Positions 43,746 to 55,752 of a stretch of 64,000 nt of DNA are shown here, piece after piece (positions within the stretch are counted from its first letter, which is position 1; each line of letters opens with the position of its first letter). The notes under the pieces were generated by a model that searched no databases, had not been told where the DNA came from, and worked only from the letters and a program-made list of their open reading frames with translations. A program made the translations under genes and the position numbers. This DNA comes from Triangularia verruculosa (taxonomy: Eukaryota > Ascomycota > Sordariomycetes > Sordariales > Podosporaceae), in contig MU863875.1 of assembly GCA_033296885.1 (NCBI GenBank), forward strand, positions 1-64,000. Reading direction: 5' to 3'.

Positions 43746-44283
43746 CAACCAGAAGCAAGGCCCCGAACAGTCACCCCATCTTTCACCAATCCTGTCATCT
43801 CATCACACAAGGAGTCCACTGCAGGTGTCGATTGATGCACCTATCACAGAGTCAGTGTTAGCTGTCCAGAGGCACTATCTGCCGGGCTACAGCGGTCAAA
43901 AAGGCTAGGAAAGACTGCAAGGTCTACACCAACGCCGTCAACCACATGAGACGCGAGATGGGGCTTCCCAGCTCCAAACCCTCACAGCGGGCCCGCGCTA
44001 CCGCTGCCGCTACTCCCTCGCAGGCCGAACAGCAAGGCGCTGGGGAAGCGACGGAGCTCTGTCCCCTCGGTCAGCGAAGCAACCATCACCTAGCAAAGAA
44101 AACACCCCTGACTATGAAGAAGTCGACTCTAAGCAAGGGACTACCGAAGAATTCCTTAAATACGATATTCCTCTACCGGAGAACGCTCCCTGTCCTCAGG
44201 ACGATAACTTCGGGGAGCTAATGTCAATGGAGGAACTCGAGGCTTTACTAGAAGAGTTTTACGGACAGGGGCGCGGAGTTTAA
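43709..44283 (+). pseudogene. Copy P: decayed relative of gene N
   Basis: From ATG 43709 (MELHILSASK) the frame has one TAG at 43859-43861, then the group-2 motif (DCKVYTNAVNHMRREMGLPS) and QAEQQGAGEATE, matching gene N. At the place where gene N has CCC-TAG-GGA, a short deletion removes the TAG and shifts the frame. The other frame continues PSPSKENTPDYEEV...DDNFGELMSMEELEALLEEF to TAA 44281-44283. The frame shift suggests loss of function. Confidence 0.6.
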
Positions 44284-46086
44284 GGAAATTAGGGTCCTCG
44301 TCAATGGTTCAGGGTGACGGGAGACATGAGGTGGAGACTGGATTTATGGCGAACACACGGAGCAAAAGATCGAAGTCACTGCTATGCCCCTTAAGAGTCT
44401 GCATACATATGCCTGTCAGAGCCGGAGTCGAACAACACCTGACACACTGTGAAAACGCAGCGGCAATGCGGCTTCCACAAACCGGATCCGCACGTTTAAA
44501 GGATGAAAGCAAATCAATTAGGATTGCGTTGGGATAGGGCATTTAGATTGTAGAGGCTATTTCGGAGTTTGATGCTCCTTCTTAGTGTGTTGGCCCGCGC
44601 ATTTAGGTCATGCTCTGTACTGTCCATATTGGTGAATAAGGTCGTTAGCGTTTTGTATGTCTGAAGTGCCTTCGTGAATACAGGAACGTGGTGTTGTGGC
44701 GGAAAAGAGATTAGGTGACTTTGAAGATTCGATCGGCTTTAGCAAATGTTCAAATCGAGATGTTGGCGTGGCACTGATGTGGTTTGGATGCTTGGGTTCC
44801 TGTTGGGCTGTTTGGCTGCCCGGTTGGGCTCTGAGTCCAATACCTAGGTGGACGCGCGCGGTGGACAAAATAATCGGCAAGGCAAAACTGTGCCCGCCCT
44901 CCAAGAAGAGAGTCACGGGTGCCGGATCATCTTCCGCGGTTCTAATGGAGGTACTCCTAACATAGGGACCAAAAGATAGGTACCTTGATGATTACCTCGT
45001 ATTTGAGAGGTTCTAAGCGTTCGAGCGTTGAGCTTCCAAATGCCTGTTTGGCAGCCGGAATGACTTTGATAACGTCACCGGCTATGGTTGGATTGCAATG
45101 AAGGTGTTTATTATTATGTTCACAGTTGTGGCGAGGGGTTGAGCAGCCTGCCTGATTATGCATGCAATTCCACTGCCCAGCTGAGTTTTCTCTTCCGGCT
45201 GCATATACCAAGACCTTGATTAAATCACGTGCCTACCAATGATTGTGAATAAGATCAATGATTTCGCGCCCCTGTGTAATTCTTCAGCTGCTGATAAGTG
45301 GTGATAGATATGGAACAGATCTATGGAAAGCCGAAAGGAGGGACTGAGCCGGTAAATATACAGAAGTGCGAAAAAGGCTTTGTGGCCTGTGAAAGGGCCG
45401 AACAAAACAAGGGAAAGAAGAAAATGAAAGAAGGCAAAAGGAAGGCCTGAACAATCAGTGCCTGGTAACAGAACAGCTGCGGAACAGGCACGGATCTCCT
45501 CTCTCTGTAAGTGCAATATGATGGAAAATTTCCAACGTCCATGCCAAGATTTACTTACAACCACCTCGCAGTACATGACAAAATCAACTATCAAAAGGTA
45601 GGTACACAACCACAAGCACTGATACGAAAAGAAACCAGGTGGTAAGGTAGGTATTTGTCGAAATGGTTGTCAGATACCTAGGTACCTAGTGTGGCGTCTG
45701 CCTGTTGGTTGGACTGATTTGGTTTGGTTTGAGCGTGGTTTGGTTTGAGAGTGGTTTGCCCGGAACCTGAGTCATAAACACCTAGTTCAGTCACCATGCG
45801 TACTCACATATATTAGTTGGGATTTAGGTGGTAGCTCAGTAAGGTATTCAGCTTTGATTTCATTAGATTTTCTTTCAATTCCTTACCTTCGTGCCTAGAT
45901 ATATGACCATCATCTGCCAGATAGCCGTTCTATTTGTTGGGACAAGACCTCACTTAACTGTGGGCGTAGGGAGTACAAAAGTACCTATCTATATCATCGT
46001 TCACGAACTATAAACTTCATTTCTTCAACGGACTGGCTTTAAAAGCCCCTTACACCATATCACTCTCAAATTTGGCTTGACAGAGC
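44284..46086. other. Spacer containing the second duplicated segment
   Basis: No gene is seen at 44284-45650. From 45650 the sequence is the diverged duplicate of 43310-43745. Confidence 0.45.
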
Positions 46087-46345
46087 ATGGAGCTGCACAT
46101 TTTGTCAGCATCTAAAGTCTACCAGTACCAACCAGAAACAAGCCTCCGGACTCGTCCCCTGTCTGTTCTCCACAATACCTGACGTCCTCAATCATCATTC
46201 ATCGGCACTGCACCGCTACTAATAGTACTGTTGATGAGAGTACTCCCGCGGCCTCTCCGCAGCAGACACTCTCGTTACCCAAACCTAGCAAAAGACCACG
46301 GCCAAGGGGTAAGCGATCGAGCATGGAACCTGATCTCTCTTTCTA
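46087..46345 (+). pseudogene. Copy Q: further decayed gene N relative
   Basis: MELHILSASKVYQ, matching the start of copy P, runs into TGA. A piece in another register (STPAASPQQTLSLPKPSKRP) matches the LPSPKPSKRVR stretch after the group-2 motif of gene N. The motif itself is lost. Confidence 0.5.
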
Positions 46346-46399
46346 GAGAGTAACATAAGGCATGGGGACAAGCACGATTTTTGCTCAAATCTCTCGGCA

Positions 46400-47165
46400 T
46401 TGTTGAACAATTCGAAGGCGAGGTCGGAGGCGACAAGACAACGATTGCGCGGTGAAGCTTTCCGACACTACCCACAGCTGAACTTGGACCTAAAAGACTT
46501 AGACTCTGCCCAAGTTGACCACATGGTTCACTTGCTTGACAACTCAAAGGGTATCCTGTCCCATGTCAAACAAGTTCGCTTGACCTCATCCGAAGCCACA
46601 TACGGAATGAAGAGTAGCGAATTTGACAGGACGGATGCCCTCCCCCTGCGATAGGCGAGGTCATGCGTGCTATCGAAGCTGCCAATGCAACCAACAACAT
46701 TGCTGCAGGTCAATTCAACCAGCTTCTAACCCCTCCGACTCAACACGCTGACCCTTACAACGGGCAATTCAATCCTCAGCCTCTGACCGTTACCACTTCC
46801 ACCTCCTTTGGGTCTCGTGGGATCTTCTCTTTTGCTTGATACCTTGGTACGCAGGTCAAGACCTCCAGTCCTTTCGATTGAAAGCATCATGACGACACCC
46901 ACCGATATCAAAGGCTCGCCGCCCATCTTCCGGCTTCCGCCCGAACTTTTCCTGCTGATCGGCAACGATCTATCCAAGAAAGACGCCATCAACACCATGC
47001 ACTCCCCCTGCGATACGCGAGGTCATGCAAAGTCGTCGTCCCCGATAATTATCCTCTACCATTGCAAGCCGATATCATATCTCGATTACGCGGAAAAAAA
47101 GTACATCAGTGCCATCGACACAACCAACCTAGCCCACCACCTTTTTCCAGAACCAAGTTGATTCC
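46400..47165 (+). pseudogene. F-box-like gene debris with an internal repeat
   Basis: An alpha-helical frame at 46400-46654 (LNLDLKDLDSAQVDHMVHLL) ends in TAG. A second piece from 46888 reads PPIFRLPPELFLLIGNDLSKKDAIN, a good F-box start, then loses the frame. A short sequence CTCCCCCTGCGATASGCGAG occurs in both (46637 and 46999). No whole gene can be assembled. Confidence 0.45.
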
Positions 47166-49697
47166 GCTCCGGCTTCTTCAGCTCATATCCGCCGCCAAAG
47201 GTCTCCGTACTGCAATAGTGTTAATAGACAGAAGGTGTTTGACTTGGAAAAGAGGCTTGGGAAGAGCGTCGGTCACCGTGGGGGATGCGGCACTATTTAC
47301 AGGAGCTTGAGTCTCGATCTGTTTCTAGCTGCTCATGTTTGACAGTCAAGAGTAGGAGTGTATGAGGCGTGAGGCTGGATTGATCAGAGAAGAGGAGAGA
47401 TTCATCTCTGTGACTGATAGGGCGGTGTCACGGTTATACTGCTGTAAGTAGTAAAGAGTTACTTTTACCAGATGTTGCGATGTTCGTCTTAACCTGCTCT
47501 TATGATGCTCCCTGATTTGTAATAGATGTGTTGATGAAGATGAAGGTAATGATCTGAGATACTCCGGTATCCCGTGATCGAGGCTTATTCCAGGTTCGAA
47601 ATAGAGGATACAATGTAACATTTCGCTGAGTAAGAAGTGAAGGACGATGACTGCCCCCTGAATACGAGATGGCGATATGACTCTGAGAAGACAAGGGAGC
47701 TCAAAATAATGAGCAAGTGTGACCCCCACTCATTTGTCAGCTCTGGACATTTGTGACTGTTTCACGGAGCATTCTGAGCGCGTTTTACTGCTCACTCTTC
47801 TCGAGAAGCGGCCCCATTGCACTAGGTGTGAGTATGCTGTCGAGGATAAGGCTGCGTGTTTTCGTCGTGATGCTGGTGACTCAAATCTCAACTCTCAAGC
47901 TCTGAGCTCCCTACCAAAATGCAGATGAACCGTGACGTCAGGTTCAGACGGTCGGCCGAGTCTCTTTTGCACGCAGCTACAACCCCCACGCTCTGTGTTT
48001 CACACCAGGACCCCTTTTTAACAAAAACAGATAAGAAAGTCATCTCAGAATTCCCTCAACGCTCACAGCACCGTCCATCTCGGCGTGGCCTGGCTGAAAT
48101 CGAAGGCTGAAGAAAGCTCAGCAGCAGCTTTCTCGGCAAGACCCACATGAGCTTCATGAGGTGAACATGGGGGACCTGGTCACAGTTGGATGACGTCGGT
48201 GCCCATCGCCCCAGATGCCGTCGACAAACACGTCGCACGACGCAGGCAGAGTGATGGACGGCAGTCGTATGTCTTGTGCATGAAGCTGCCGTCAATTCAG
48301 GAGAGAGATGCCCAGCCCCCAAACCCGCCGCCATATCACCGCCTTGTTGTTTTCTGCGAGACGGAGGGGACATGCCATCAAGCTCTCAGAGTGGGGATAG
48401 GACTGGTGGAGCATGGAGGGGCAGGCATGGACCAGGGGGCTTGGCAGATGTTGTTGAGAGAAGGCCAGGCCATCACCCCTCAATCCTCATCAGATGCTGG
48501 TTGCAGGTTGCAATATCATCGACTTTGCTGCCCTGGACGGGTTGTTGCTCATCCAGCTTCACATACGGGAATAAGGGGGAACTGTATCGGCCAGTCCGTC
48601 GACACGTGCTGTTGATTTGATATCTGGGTGGGTGGCATGACTGTTTTTGATAAGAGCTCAGCACGGAGCTCTCGGGTGGTAATCCGGACACATCAGAAAG
48701 CATAGCCCATTTCCGTGGCCCCTTTTCCCATTCGAAGTGACTCGAAACCTGGCCAAACTTGGAAATTCAGTGGTTGCCCTTCAGTGTCCTTGATGATTGG
48801 TCTCGGCGAGGACTACGGATACATGAACGGCAATCATTGACTGCTTGTTGGCGCTTATACCGAGAGTTAACCGTGGAAGAGGCCCATTCTTAGCCGTGGC
48901 CGTCCGCTTCTTACCGGACTTTCATTTTCGTAACCCGACGACAGCTTCCGAAGCCCGAGACCTGCCTTCCGGGGGTGTGTTAGAGGTGTACTTTGCATAT
49001 CAAATCGGCATGAGGCTCACGATGCATGGTGTTGAGCTCAGCCCACCACAGCCAGGCTGCCCCTCGAGCTAGATGCGCGATTTGGAATCCGCTGGCTGAG
49101 CAATCGAAAGGCAGTCCGTCCGAGACAGGCCAAGACCGGGCAAACAGCGGACAGTCTGGAATTACAAACGTCAGCGTTACCCGCACCCGCGCGGCGGGTC
49201 GTCGGCCAGTTAGAGCTGTACTGTTCCCGCAGAGCCAGGTCCCGGTGACGGAGGTCTCATAAAGAACAGTTGCCTCGTCTTGCCCCCTTGGCGGATTAAG
49301 CGGCAGGCTGGTGGCGATGAAGCGAGCCATCCCAGCCGTCGTCAATGGTAGAATGACACCTTGAGGGTCACTAGCAGCGGTCCATTGGAATTGAGTTTTT
49401 TGTCAGCGTGGGGTGGACAGCAAAGTCTCGCACTATCGTTGGGCGGCGGCAGCGGCAGGGAGGGGTCGGTGATGCAAGCACCTCAGCAACCAGGATGGAA
49501 GGATGGAAGCACCACCACCCCACCTTGAGATTGCGGGCTCCTCAACCAGAACCTTTTTTATGTCGCTCATGCCACCACCACCGCGTCTCTCTCCCTTCCT
49601 CGTTCTTTCTCCATCGATAACTTCATCTGCCCATCTCGCCGCATTCTGCTGAATTCGTCGAGTATTCCTTCCCCTTCACACAAACAACACACATCAG
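47166..49697. other. Gene-poor stretch upstream of gpd
   Basis: About 2.5 kb with no supported gene on either strand. The last 150 bases are CT-rich (CTCTCTCCCTTCCTCG at about 49586), typical of strong fungal promoters. Confidence 0.5.
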
Positions 49698-49968
49698 GTA
49701 AGTCCTTCATCTTGAAATACCCCGCGATATGGAACCCCGCACCTACCTACCTGCTTCACCCCGCCTGCATCGGACCTTCTCGAGCGACACCAGCTCCCAC
49801 CCAATGGCTGCCCGGTGCCGGACTGCCAGCCTGAGGACTGGAAAAAACTTTATTATCTCGCGTCTTCTCCCTCTCCTGATCTCCGTCTCTTCTTCTCTCG
49901 CCATCTTCCTGCAAGCCGGTCCTTTTTGAAGCAACACATACTCACCAATTCCTTATCACAAGCAGCAG
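49698..49968 (+). other. Leader intron of gpd
   Basis: Donor GTAAGT at 49698 follows a CA-rich 5' UTR. The acceptor is AGCAG or CAGCAG just before the ATG (49965 or 49968). A large leader intron is common in ascomycete gpd genes. Confidence 0.65.
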
Positions 49969-49970
49969 TC

Positions 49971-51056
49971 ATGACTATCAAGGTTGGCATCAACGGTTTC
50001 GGCCGCATTGGCCGTATCGTCTTCCGCAATGCGGTTGAGCACGCCGACGTCGAGATCGTCGCCGTCAACGACCCCTTCATTGAGCCCAAGTACGCTGTAA
50101 GTAGCTTGCCATTGGCTGTCCGCCCCTCGATTCTCTGGCCGCCATGCTGACCACACTCGGCCTCGCAGGAGTACATGCTCAAGTACGACTCTACCCACGG
50201 CGTCTTCAAGGGCACTATTGAGGTCTCCGGCAGCGATCTGATCGTCAACGGCAAGACCGTCAAGTTCTACACTGAGCGGGACCCCTCTGCCATCCCCTGG
50301 AAGGACACTGGCGCCGAGTACATCGTTGAGTCCACCGGTGTCTTCACCACCACCGAGAAGGCTAGCGCCCACTTGAAGGGTGGTGCCAAGCGCGTCATCA
50401 TCTCTGCCCCCTCGGCCGATGCCCCCATGTACGTGATGGGTGTCAACGAGAAGTCCTACGACGGCAAGGCCGCCGTCATCTCCAACGCTTCTTGCACCAC
50501 CAACTGCCTGGCTCCCCTCGCCAAGGTTGTCAACGACAAGTTCGGCATCGTTGAGGGTCTCATGACCACTGTCCACGCCTATACCGCCACCCAGAAGACG
50601 GTCGATGGTCCCTCGGCCAAGGACTGGCGCGGTGGCCGTGGCGCTGCTCAGAACATCATCCCCAGCAGCACCGGTGCCGCCAAGGCCGTCGGCAAGGTTA
50701 TCCCCGAGCTCAACGGCAAGCTTACCGGCATGGCTTTCCGTGTCCCCACCTCCAACGTGTCCGTTGTTGACCTTACCTGCCGTCTCGAGAAGCCCGCCAG
50801 CTACGAGACCATCAAGGCCGCCCTCAAGGAGGCTTCTGAGAACGAGCTCAAGGGCATTCTCGGCTACACCGAGGACGAGATTGTCTCCTCTGATCTCAAC
50901 GGCAACGTCAACTCCTCCATCTTCGACGCCAAGGCTGGTATCTCTTTGAACGACAACTTCGTCAAGCTTGTCTCCTGGTACGACAACGAGTGGGGTTACA
51001 GCAGACGTGTGCTCGACCTCCTCTCCTATGTCGCCAAGTATGATGCTTCTCATTAA
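49971..51056 (+). CDS. gpd: Glyceraldehyde-3-phosphate dehydrogenase
   Basis: Exon 1 is 49971-50096. The intron is 50097-50168 (GTAAGT...CGCAG, phase 0). Exon 2 is 50169-51056 and ends in TAA. The product is 337 residues, the normal length. It converts glyceraldehyde-3-phosphate, NAD and phosphate to 1,3-bisphosphoglycerate in cytosolic glycolysis. Visible signatures are the NAD-binding GINGFGRIGR at the N-terminus, catalytic Cys in SNASCTTNCLAP, HAYTATQKTVDGPS, and the WYDNEWGYS end. Codon use is strongly biased to C-ending codons, as expected for a highly expressed gene and unlike the array genes. It marks the return from the array to conserved, syntenic DNA and serves here as a control: no in-frame TAG. 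Confidence 0.98.
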
Positions 51057-52120
51057 CTCGGTTGCGTTCCTGCAAGACTGTAGTTGATCAAGGGCGCGCC
51101 AATTGTGTGCTGCTCTTTTCCTAGATGAAGACACGCCTCAACTGAAAAAATATGGGATGGGTTGCGTTTGGAGCCTAGGTAGCAAATAATACCATGAATA
51201 TTTAGAAGCCACTGCTGTTGGTCTTTGTGTGACTGCGACTTTGTGACTTGGCTGTTGTGTGTACGTTCTGGTGATGACGTTGGTAAAACCTTGAAGACTG
51301 ATGATGCTGTCGTTCTCTGCTGCTGCTCGGGTAGAGGGGTGTTGAATGTACCTCTTTGATACAAGATCAATTAGTACATCACGTACTCATATGTCCAAGT
51401 AAGCCTTGAGTCGAGTGACTCTAGAGTTAGTTCACCACAGCGGGTAGTTGCCGAGAAGACAGGTTGCATGTGCTCTCGATATATGACAAGTTCAGACATT
51501 GCCCTTACAGAGGTCTAAGTTACCTCGGCGAGAGTTACTCTTGTTGTCTCACCAGTCTAGTCAGCAGTTACCCTGGGATATAGATGGTGACAGTTATTGG
51601 ACAGACGCCACCAGCATGCCAACAGCGAGTAAGGACAGCAAAGTGTGAAGAATTACAAAACTTTACCGCAAATCTATTAATTATGTACACTAGCTACTTA
51701 CCACAAGAAAAACCAAACGCCCTTCTCTCGTCCCTGTTGTAATATTATTTTCGCTTCTTTTTCTCCGATAACCTTGTTGTCTCCTTGACCCTGGTTCCAT
51801 TTGACGTTGATGATTACCCAACTCGTTGGGGGTTGGACGATGACCAGGGATGGTGCAAGAACAGTAAGATGATGTTCCTCTTTTCTCTTCTTTTCCACCT
51901 CTTCCTTCTTCTTTCTCCTTGGTGATGAATATCCCCATATGACGTGACTGCTCGTCAGACCACAGCCTTGTTGTTGTCGTCTTTGCGTTAGGAGAAATTA
52001 TCATCCCCAACACCACCACCACCACCACCACCACCTCTCCTCAAAAACCCCCCCGCCAACAAGAACTTCCAAAACCACCAGAAACAAAAAAAAACAAGCC
52101 GAAAAGAAAAAAAAACGGAA
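51057..52120. other. Convergent spacer between gpd and the RS-rich gene
   Basis: 3' flanks of two convergent genes. A simple CCA repeat lies at about 52008-52037, with A-rich runs just before 52120. Nothing else is seen. Confidence 0.6.
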
Positions 52121-54051
52121 TTAAAAAGCACCCCCCTGCCCCTCCCCACTCAACCCCCTCAAGCTCCTCTCACTCAACTCACTCTTCAGCTCGCACCCCT
52201 TACTCTCCCTCTCCATCCGATCCCACATCCTCATACTCTTCCTCAGCTTCTCCTGCTTCAACCTCATCTCCTCCCTCAGCCTCTCCTCGTCCTCCTTCAA
52301 CCTCCTGTACCCCGGATCCCGCTCATCCACCGTCGCCATCCCCACATCAATCTTCCCTCCGCTCCCTGCAGGCAAAATCGGGGGCATCGTGTTCAGCAAA
52401 TTCTGCGCCAGCGTTGCCCTGTTGGGCAGCTGCGGAGATGACAGCAACTGAGCTGGTCCAGTCGGGGGATTGAACGGTCTTGCTGCTGCTGCTGCTGATG
52501 CGGGGGGAAGAAGAGAGGAGGGTGTAGATGGGGAGGGGGTTGATGCGGTGTTGGAGAGGGAGGAAGGTCCAGAAATGCTGCCTCCTGCTGATGAGCGAGG
52601 GCCTGTTGGGATGGAGGAGGGGCCTGTTGGGGTGGGAATGGTTGGGGAGGAGGTTTGTCTGGGTGGAGGGAGGTGGGAGCGGGGGTTGTTAGTCGGGTTT
52701 GGGGGGCCCCAGGAGGAGGAGGGGTTGATGCCGCGAGGGCCGCCGCCGCCGCCGATGCTATTGCGCGGTGGGAAGGTTCCTCGGGGGGAGGGGGCGATGT
52801 ACCCGCGTGGTCCGGAAGGGGGGATACTAGGACTAGTCGTGTCGCGGCTTGGTCCGGTTGGGGGTACTTGAGAGGTGGGGTGCTGAGGGATGGTTGCCAA
52901 GGGGGAGGTGAAGTTGCGGGAGGCGGCCGGGCCGGTGGGAGGAGCTCTCAGCGCTGCCGGGGCCCGGGGAGGGGAGCGCATGGGTGTCGAGCTGACTTCA
53001 GTGGCAGAGGGTCTTGGCGCCGGCTGGACGGTCAGTTGGACTGGTTGTTGGGCTGCTGGCTGGGAAGGGGGCGGCCGGGGAGTCTCTCTCGGCGGAGGAG
53101 GGGCCGATGCTTGAACGGGAGTTGGCGCTCTCATGGATGGGGGACGAGGAGGGGATCGTGCCGCTGGGGACCGAGGAGGGGATCGATCGTCACGGCCACG
53201 ATGGGAGGGAGGTCTCGGAGAGGATATGCCTGAGCCGCTGCGTGAGTGTATCACGGATGTGTTAACAGAATCCCGAGGAGGTAGCGGCGATTGGCGGCGA
53301 AATGTCGAGGCAGCAGGAGGAGGATATCTGTCATCGCGGAGATCACGGCGTTCGGGAGATCGAGAACGAGGACGATAAGAGCCTCCACCACGAGGGCCAG
53401 CTGGAGGAGAGCGTCTTAAAGGAGGAGAGCGGTCCCGGCGAATTCTGTCTCTGTCAAAGGGCGAGCGGGATCTCCGTCTGATGCAGTGCAGATGTCAGTA
53501 CAAGATCTCTCAAAAAGTCGCAAAAATACTATGCTCACCTGATGTCGAAATCGCGGCGCGGGAGAGGAGAGCGGGGTCGCTCATCACGCTCATCTCTCCT
53601 GTCGTCTCTGCGATCATCTCTTCTGTCGTCAAGTCTCCGATCATCGCGGCGGTCGTCTCTTCTGTCGAGATCGCGACGGTCGTCACGACGGTCATCTCTC
53701 CTGGGCGACATGAACCGAGGAGGTGGCGACCGTCTCATTGGGCTTCTTCTGGGCGATCCTCGATGCAAGTCGGTTCTGCCTCTGCTTCGACTGCGACGCC
53801 AGCGCTGGGGAGGACCTCGATCTCGCGACCGGTCTCGAAAACGATCCATACTTCGCGACCTACGCCGAGGAGACGGCCTGCCTGGAACGTAACTATCGGG
53901 ACCTCCCGGGGGGGTGCGACCGCGATCTCGTATGGGGCTGCGTGGACGGGGAGGAGGTGATCGGTCTCGGTTGTAAGGACGATAAGATTCTCCAGCACCG
54001 TAGCGCCTCACTTCGCCGTCTTCGTATCTGTCGTCCTGATTGTTAGATACC
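52121..54051 (-). CDS. Arg/Ser-rich protein, putative RNA-processing factor
   Basis: On the minus strand, the exon ending at 53539 joins 53477-52121 through an intron at 53478-53538 (GTGAGC...CATCAG). The two exons are in phase and end in TGA. The first part is rich in RS, RD and DDRR repeats (RSRSMDRFRDRSRDR), then long Ser/Pro stretches. It ends in a charged helix (PGYRRLKEDEERLREEMRLK). Such composition is typical of SR-like splicing or mRNA-processing proteins; no RRM or zinc finger is seen. The 5' end is unsure. The coding frame begins after an acceptor-like CTAACAATCAG at about 54052, so a short first exon with the ATG must lie upstream, somewhere in 54060-54480. Confidence 0.7.
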
Positions 54052-54489
54052 GCTGCCGTAGTCAACGACGAAAAGAATCACCAGAAAAAGTATGGAAAAG
54101 AGTATGAAAAAAGTAAAACAGAAAACATATGAGAAGAGCAATTATTTCCTGCTCCACTAGGAGCTTCGTTTGGTAACTAAAAGAACGTGAAGGCCCCGCG
54201 CGAACACCTTTGTGAAAATTCGCCGATGCCTATGATGTCGCAGATGAGGTCGCCGATATTGCTGCTGGTGCAGAACTGAGGCCACAGATCCCACAGATCC
54301 CACAAAGATACTGCTGCCGTAATGTTGAGTCCATGCATGTAAAAGAAACACAACCTCGCTCCCTAGGCAACACTTTGGGCGACCAGCTACCCCACTAAAC
54401 TCTCAACTTCTCCTCTGTAATTCCACTCAGCTTCCAAGGAAGGCGTCAAGCAACCTGAAATGGGTTGGCAACTGTTTGGCAGCTCAATC

Positions 54490-55752
54490 CTACTCCGTGT
54501 ACTGAACTCTTGCTCGAGATCCACGGGTCCTGCGGCTGACAGGCTCGACCAAGCTGTAAAGAATCTCGTTCCATTCTTTACGCTCTGCAAGTAGCTCCTC
54601 GTCATCCATAGAAGTATCCTTCAGCGTGCGCGGTTTAGCCTTGGGCTTTGTCGACTTCTTTGGGGGCTCCTGCTTCGCAAGATCCTTATGAGGGCCCACG
54701 ATCCCAGGCCTTCCGTGCACAGTTTGTCGGTCGAGGACCGCGGGCTGAGGGTCATGATTGTGCGTCTTCGGTTTCTCACAGCTGGTAGTCTTCTTCGCGA
54801 GCCTACCGGCAGCCACATCTCCACTGCCCTCCAACTTCCTCTTCTTCGGCCCAACTGGCTCAACGGCTTTCGGTGCTGCAACCTGTCTAACGCTCATGTC
54901 CTTCAAGGAAAGAGCATTGTCCTTGGGTGGCTTGGGCTCAATCGGCTTTAGCTTTGGCTTTGGCTTCGGAGAAGCTAGCCATCTGAAAGCCCTGTCGCCA
55001 CGTTGCTGCTTGGGAGACGGTGTCTTGTGAGGTGGCGACTTTAGCTTTGAGCCATTGTCCCTGTCCCCGATCGACTCTTTGCGCTGATTGCTCAATGTCT
55101 CCTTCTTATCAGTGGCTGGGCGATATGGGGTTGAAGAGGCAGCATGTGGCACATCCGGGGTGGACGGAGGTTTGGGTGATTCCTTGAGGACAGTCTGTGT
55201 AACCTCTGCTACCTCTGACTGCATGGTTGTCTCGGAACTAAGCTTCCGGAAGGTGGCATGGGGACCAGCGACCTCCGGCTGGGCTCTCTCTGGCTTAGGG
55301 GACGTGAGTGACTGAGTATCATGAGCGCTTGGGGTAGCTGGAGTGTTGACGCCGACATCGTCCTTCTCCTGAGTAGCTCCCGGTGTCTGAGGATCAGTAG
55401 GCTTGCTGGGACTAGCCCGCTTCTGTTCATCGGCCATCACCTTCTTCTAGTAAGGTGAGATAGCGATGATAGGAAGCGTGAGCTTCGAGGCTTTGGCGGC
55501 GATCTCCGCATTTGATCGAACATCCGCGCTTTTGAAGTATAGCCTCGGAACGCCGGTGGTGCGCTCAAAACTCGCATCAGTACAAAGCTTCAGGCGCAGC
55601 TCCATACGTCTCTGTAACTCTAACTGCTTTTCAGCAGCGATGGCATCGGAGTCATTAACCGCGAGGTAGGAGGCAAGATCTTGAGCTTCGATAGGCTTGG
55701 AAATGCTGTTGTCGGCCTGGCCGGTCTTGATAGAATCCTCGGAAGCTTCCAT
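54490..55752 (-). CDS. Lys/Pro-rich protein with one in-frame TAG (outside the array)
   Basis: From ATG 55752 the frame runs 420 codons to TAG 54492-54490 (TGA follows two codons later). It is interrupted once, by TAG 55449-55447 (codon 102, TAC-TAG-AAG). The first 101 residues form a helical, moderately charged part (QLELQRRMELRLKLC). After the TAG the protein is low-complexity, rich in K, P, S and T, with basic clusters (GPKKRKLEG, KSTKPKAKPR). It ends with an acidic/aromatic segment (EERKEWNEILYSLVEP). Without recoding only 101 residues are made; a second start at ATG 55437 could give the C-terminal part separately. The same nonsense type and UAGA context as the array are notable because this gene shares no domain with it. 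Function is unknown. Confidence 0.65.

Noticed and set aside
1728..47165. RIP as the source of all internal stops
   Set aside because: RIP would also create TAA and TGA and lower GC. The intact genes keep normal GC and show only TAG, at corresponding sites in paralogues. RIP may explain single cases such as 34979.
52121..53254. Large + strand Gly/Val-rich frames opposite the RS-rich gene
   Set aside because: They are complements of Pro/Ser/Arg-rich codons. The minus strand has the in-phase intron and the protein-like end.
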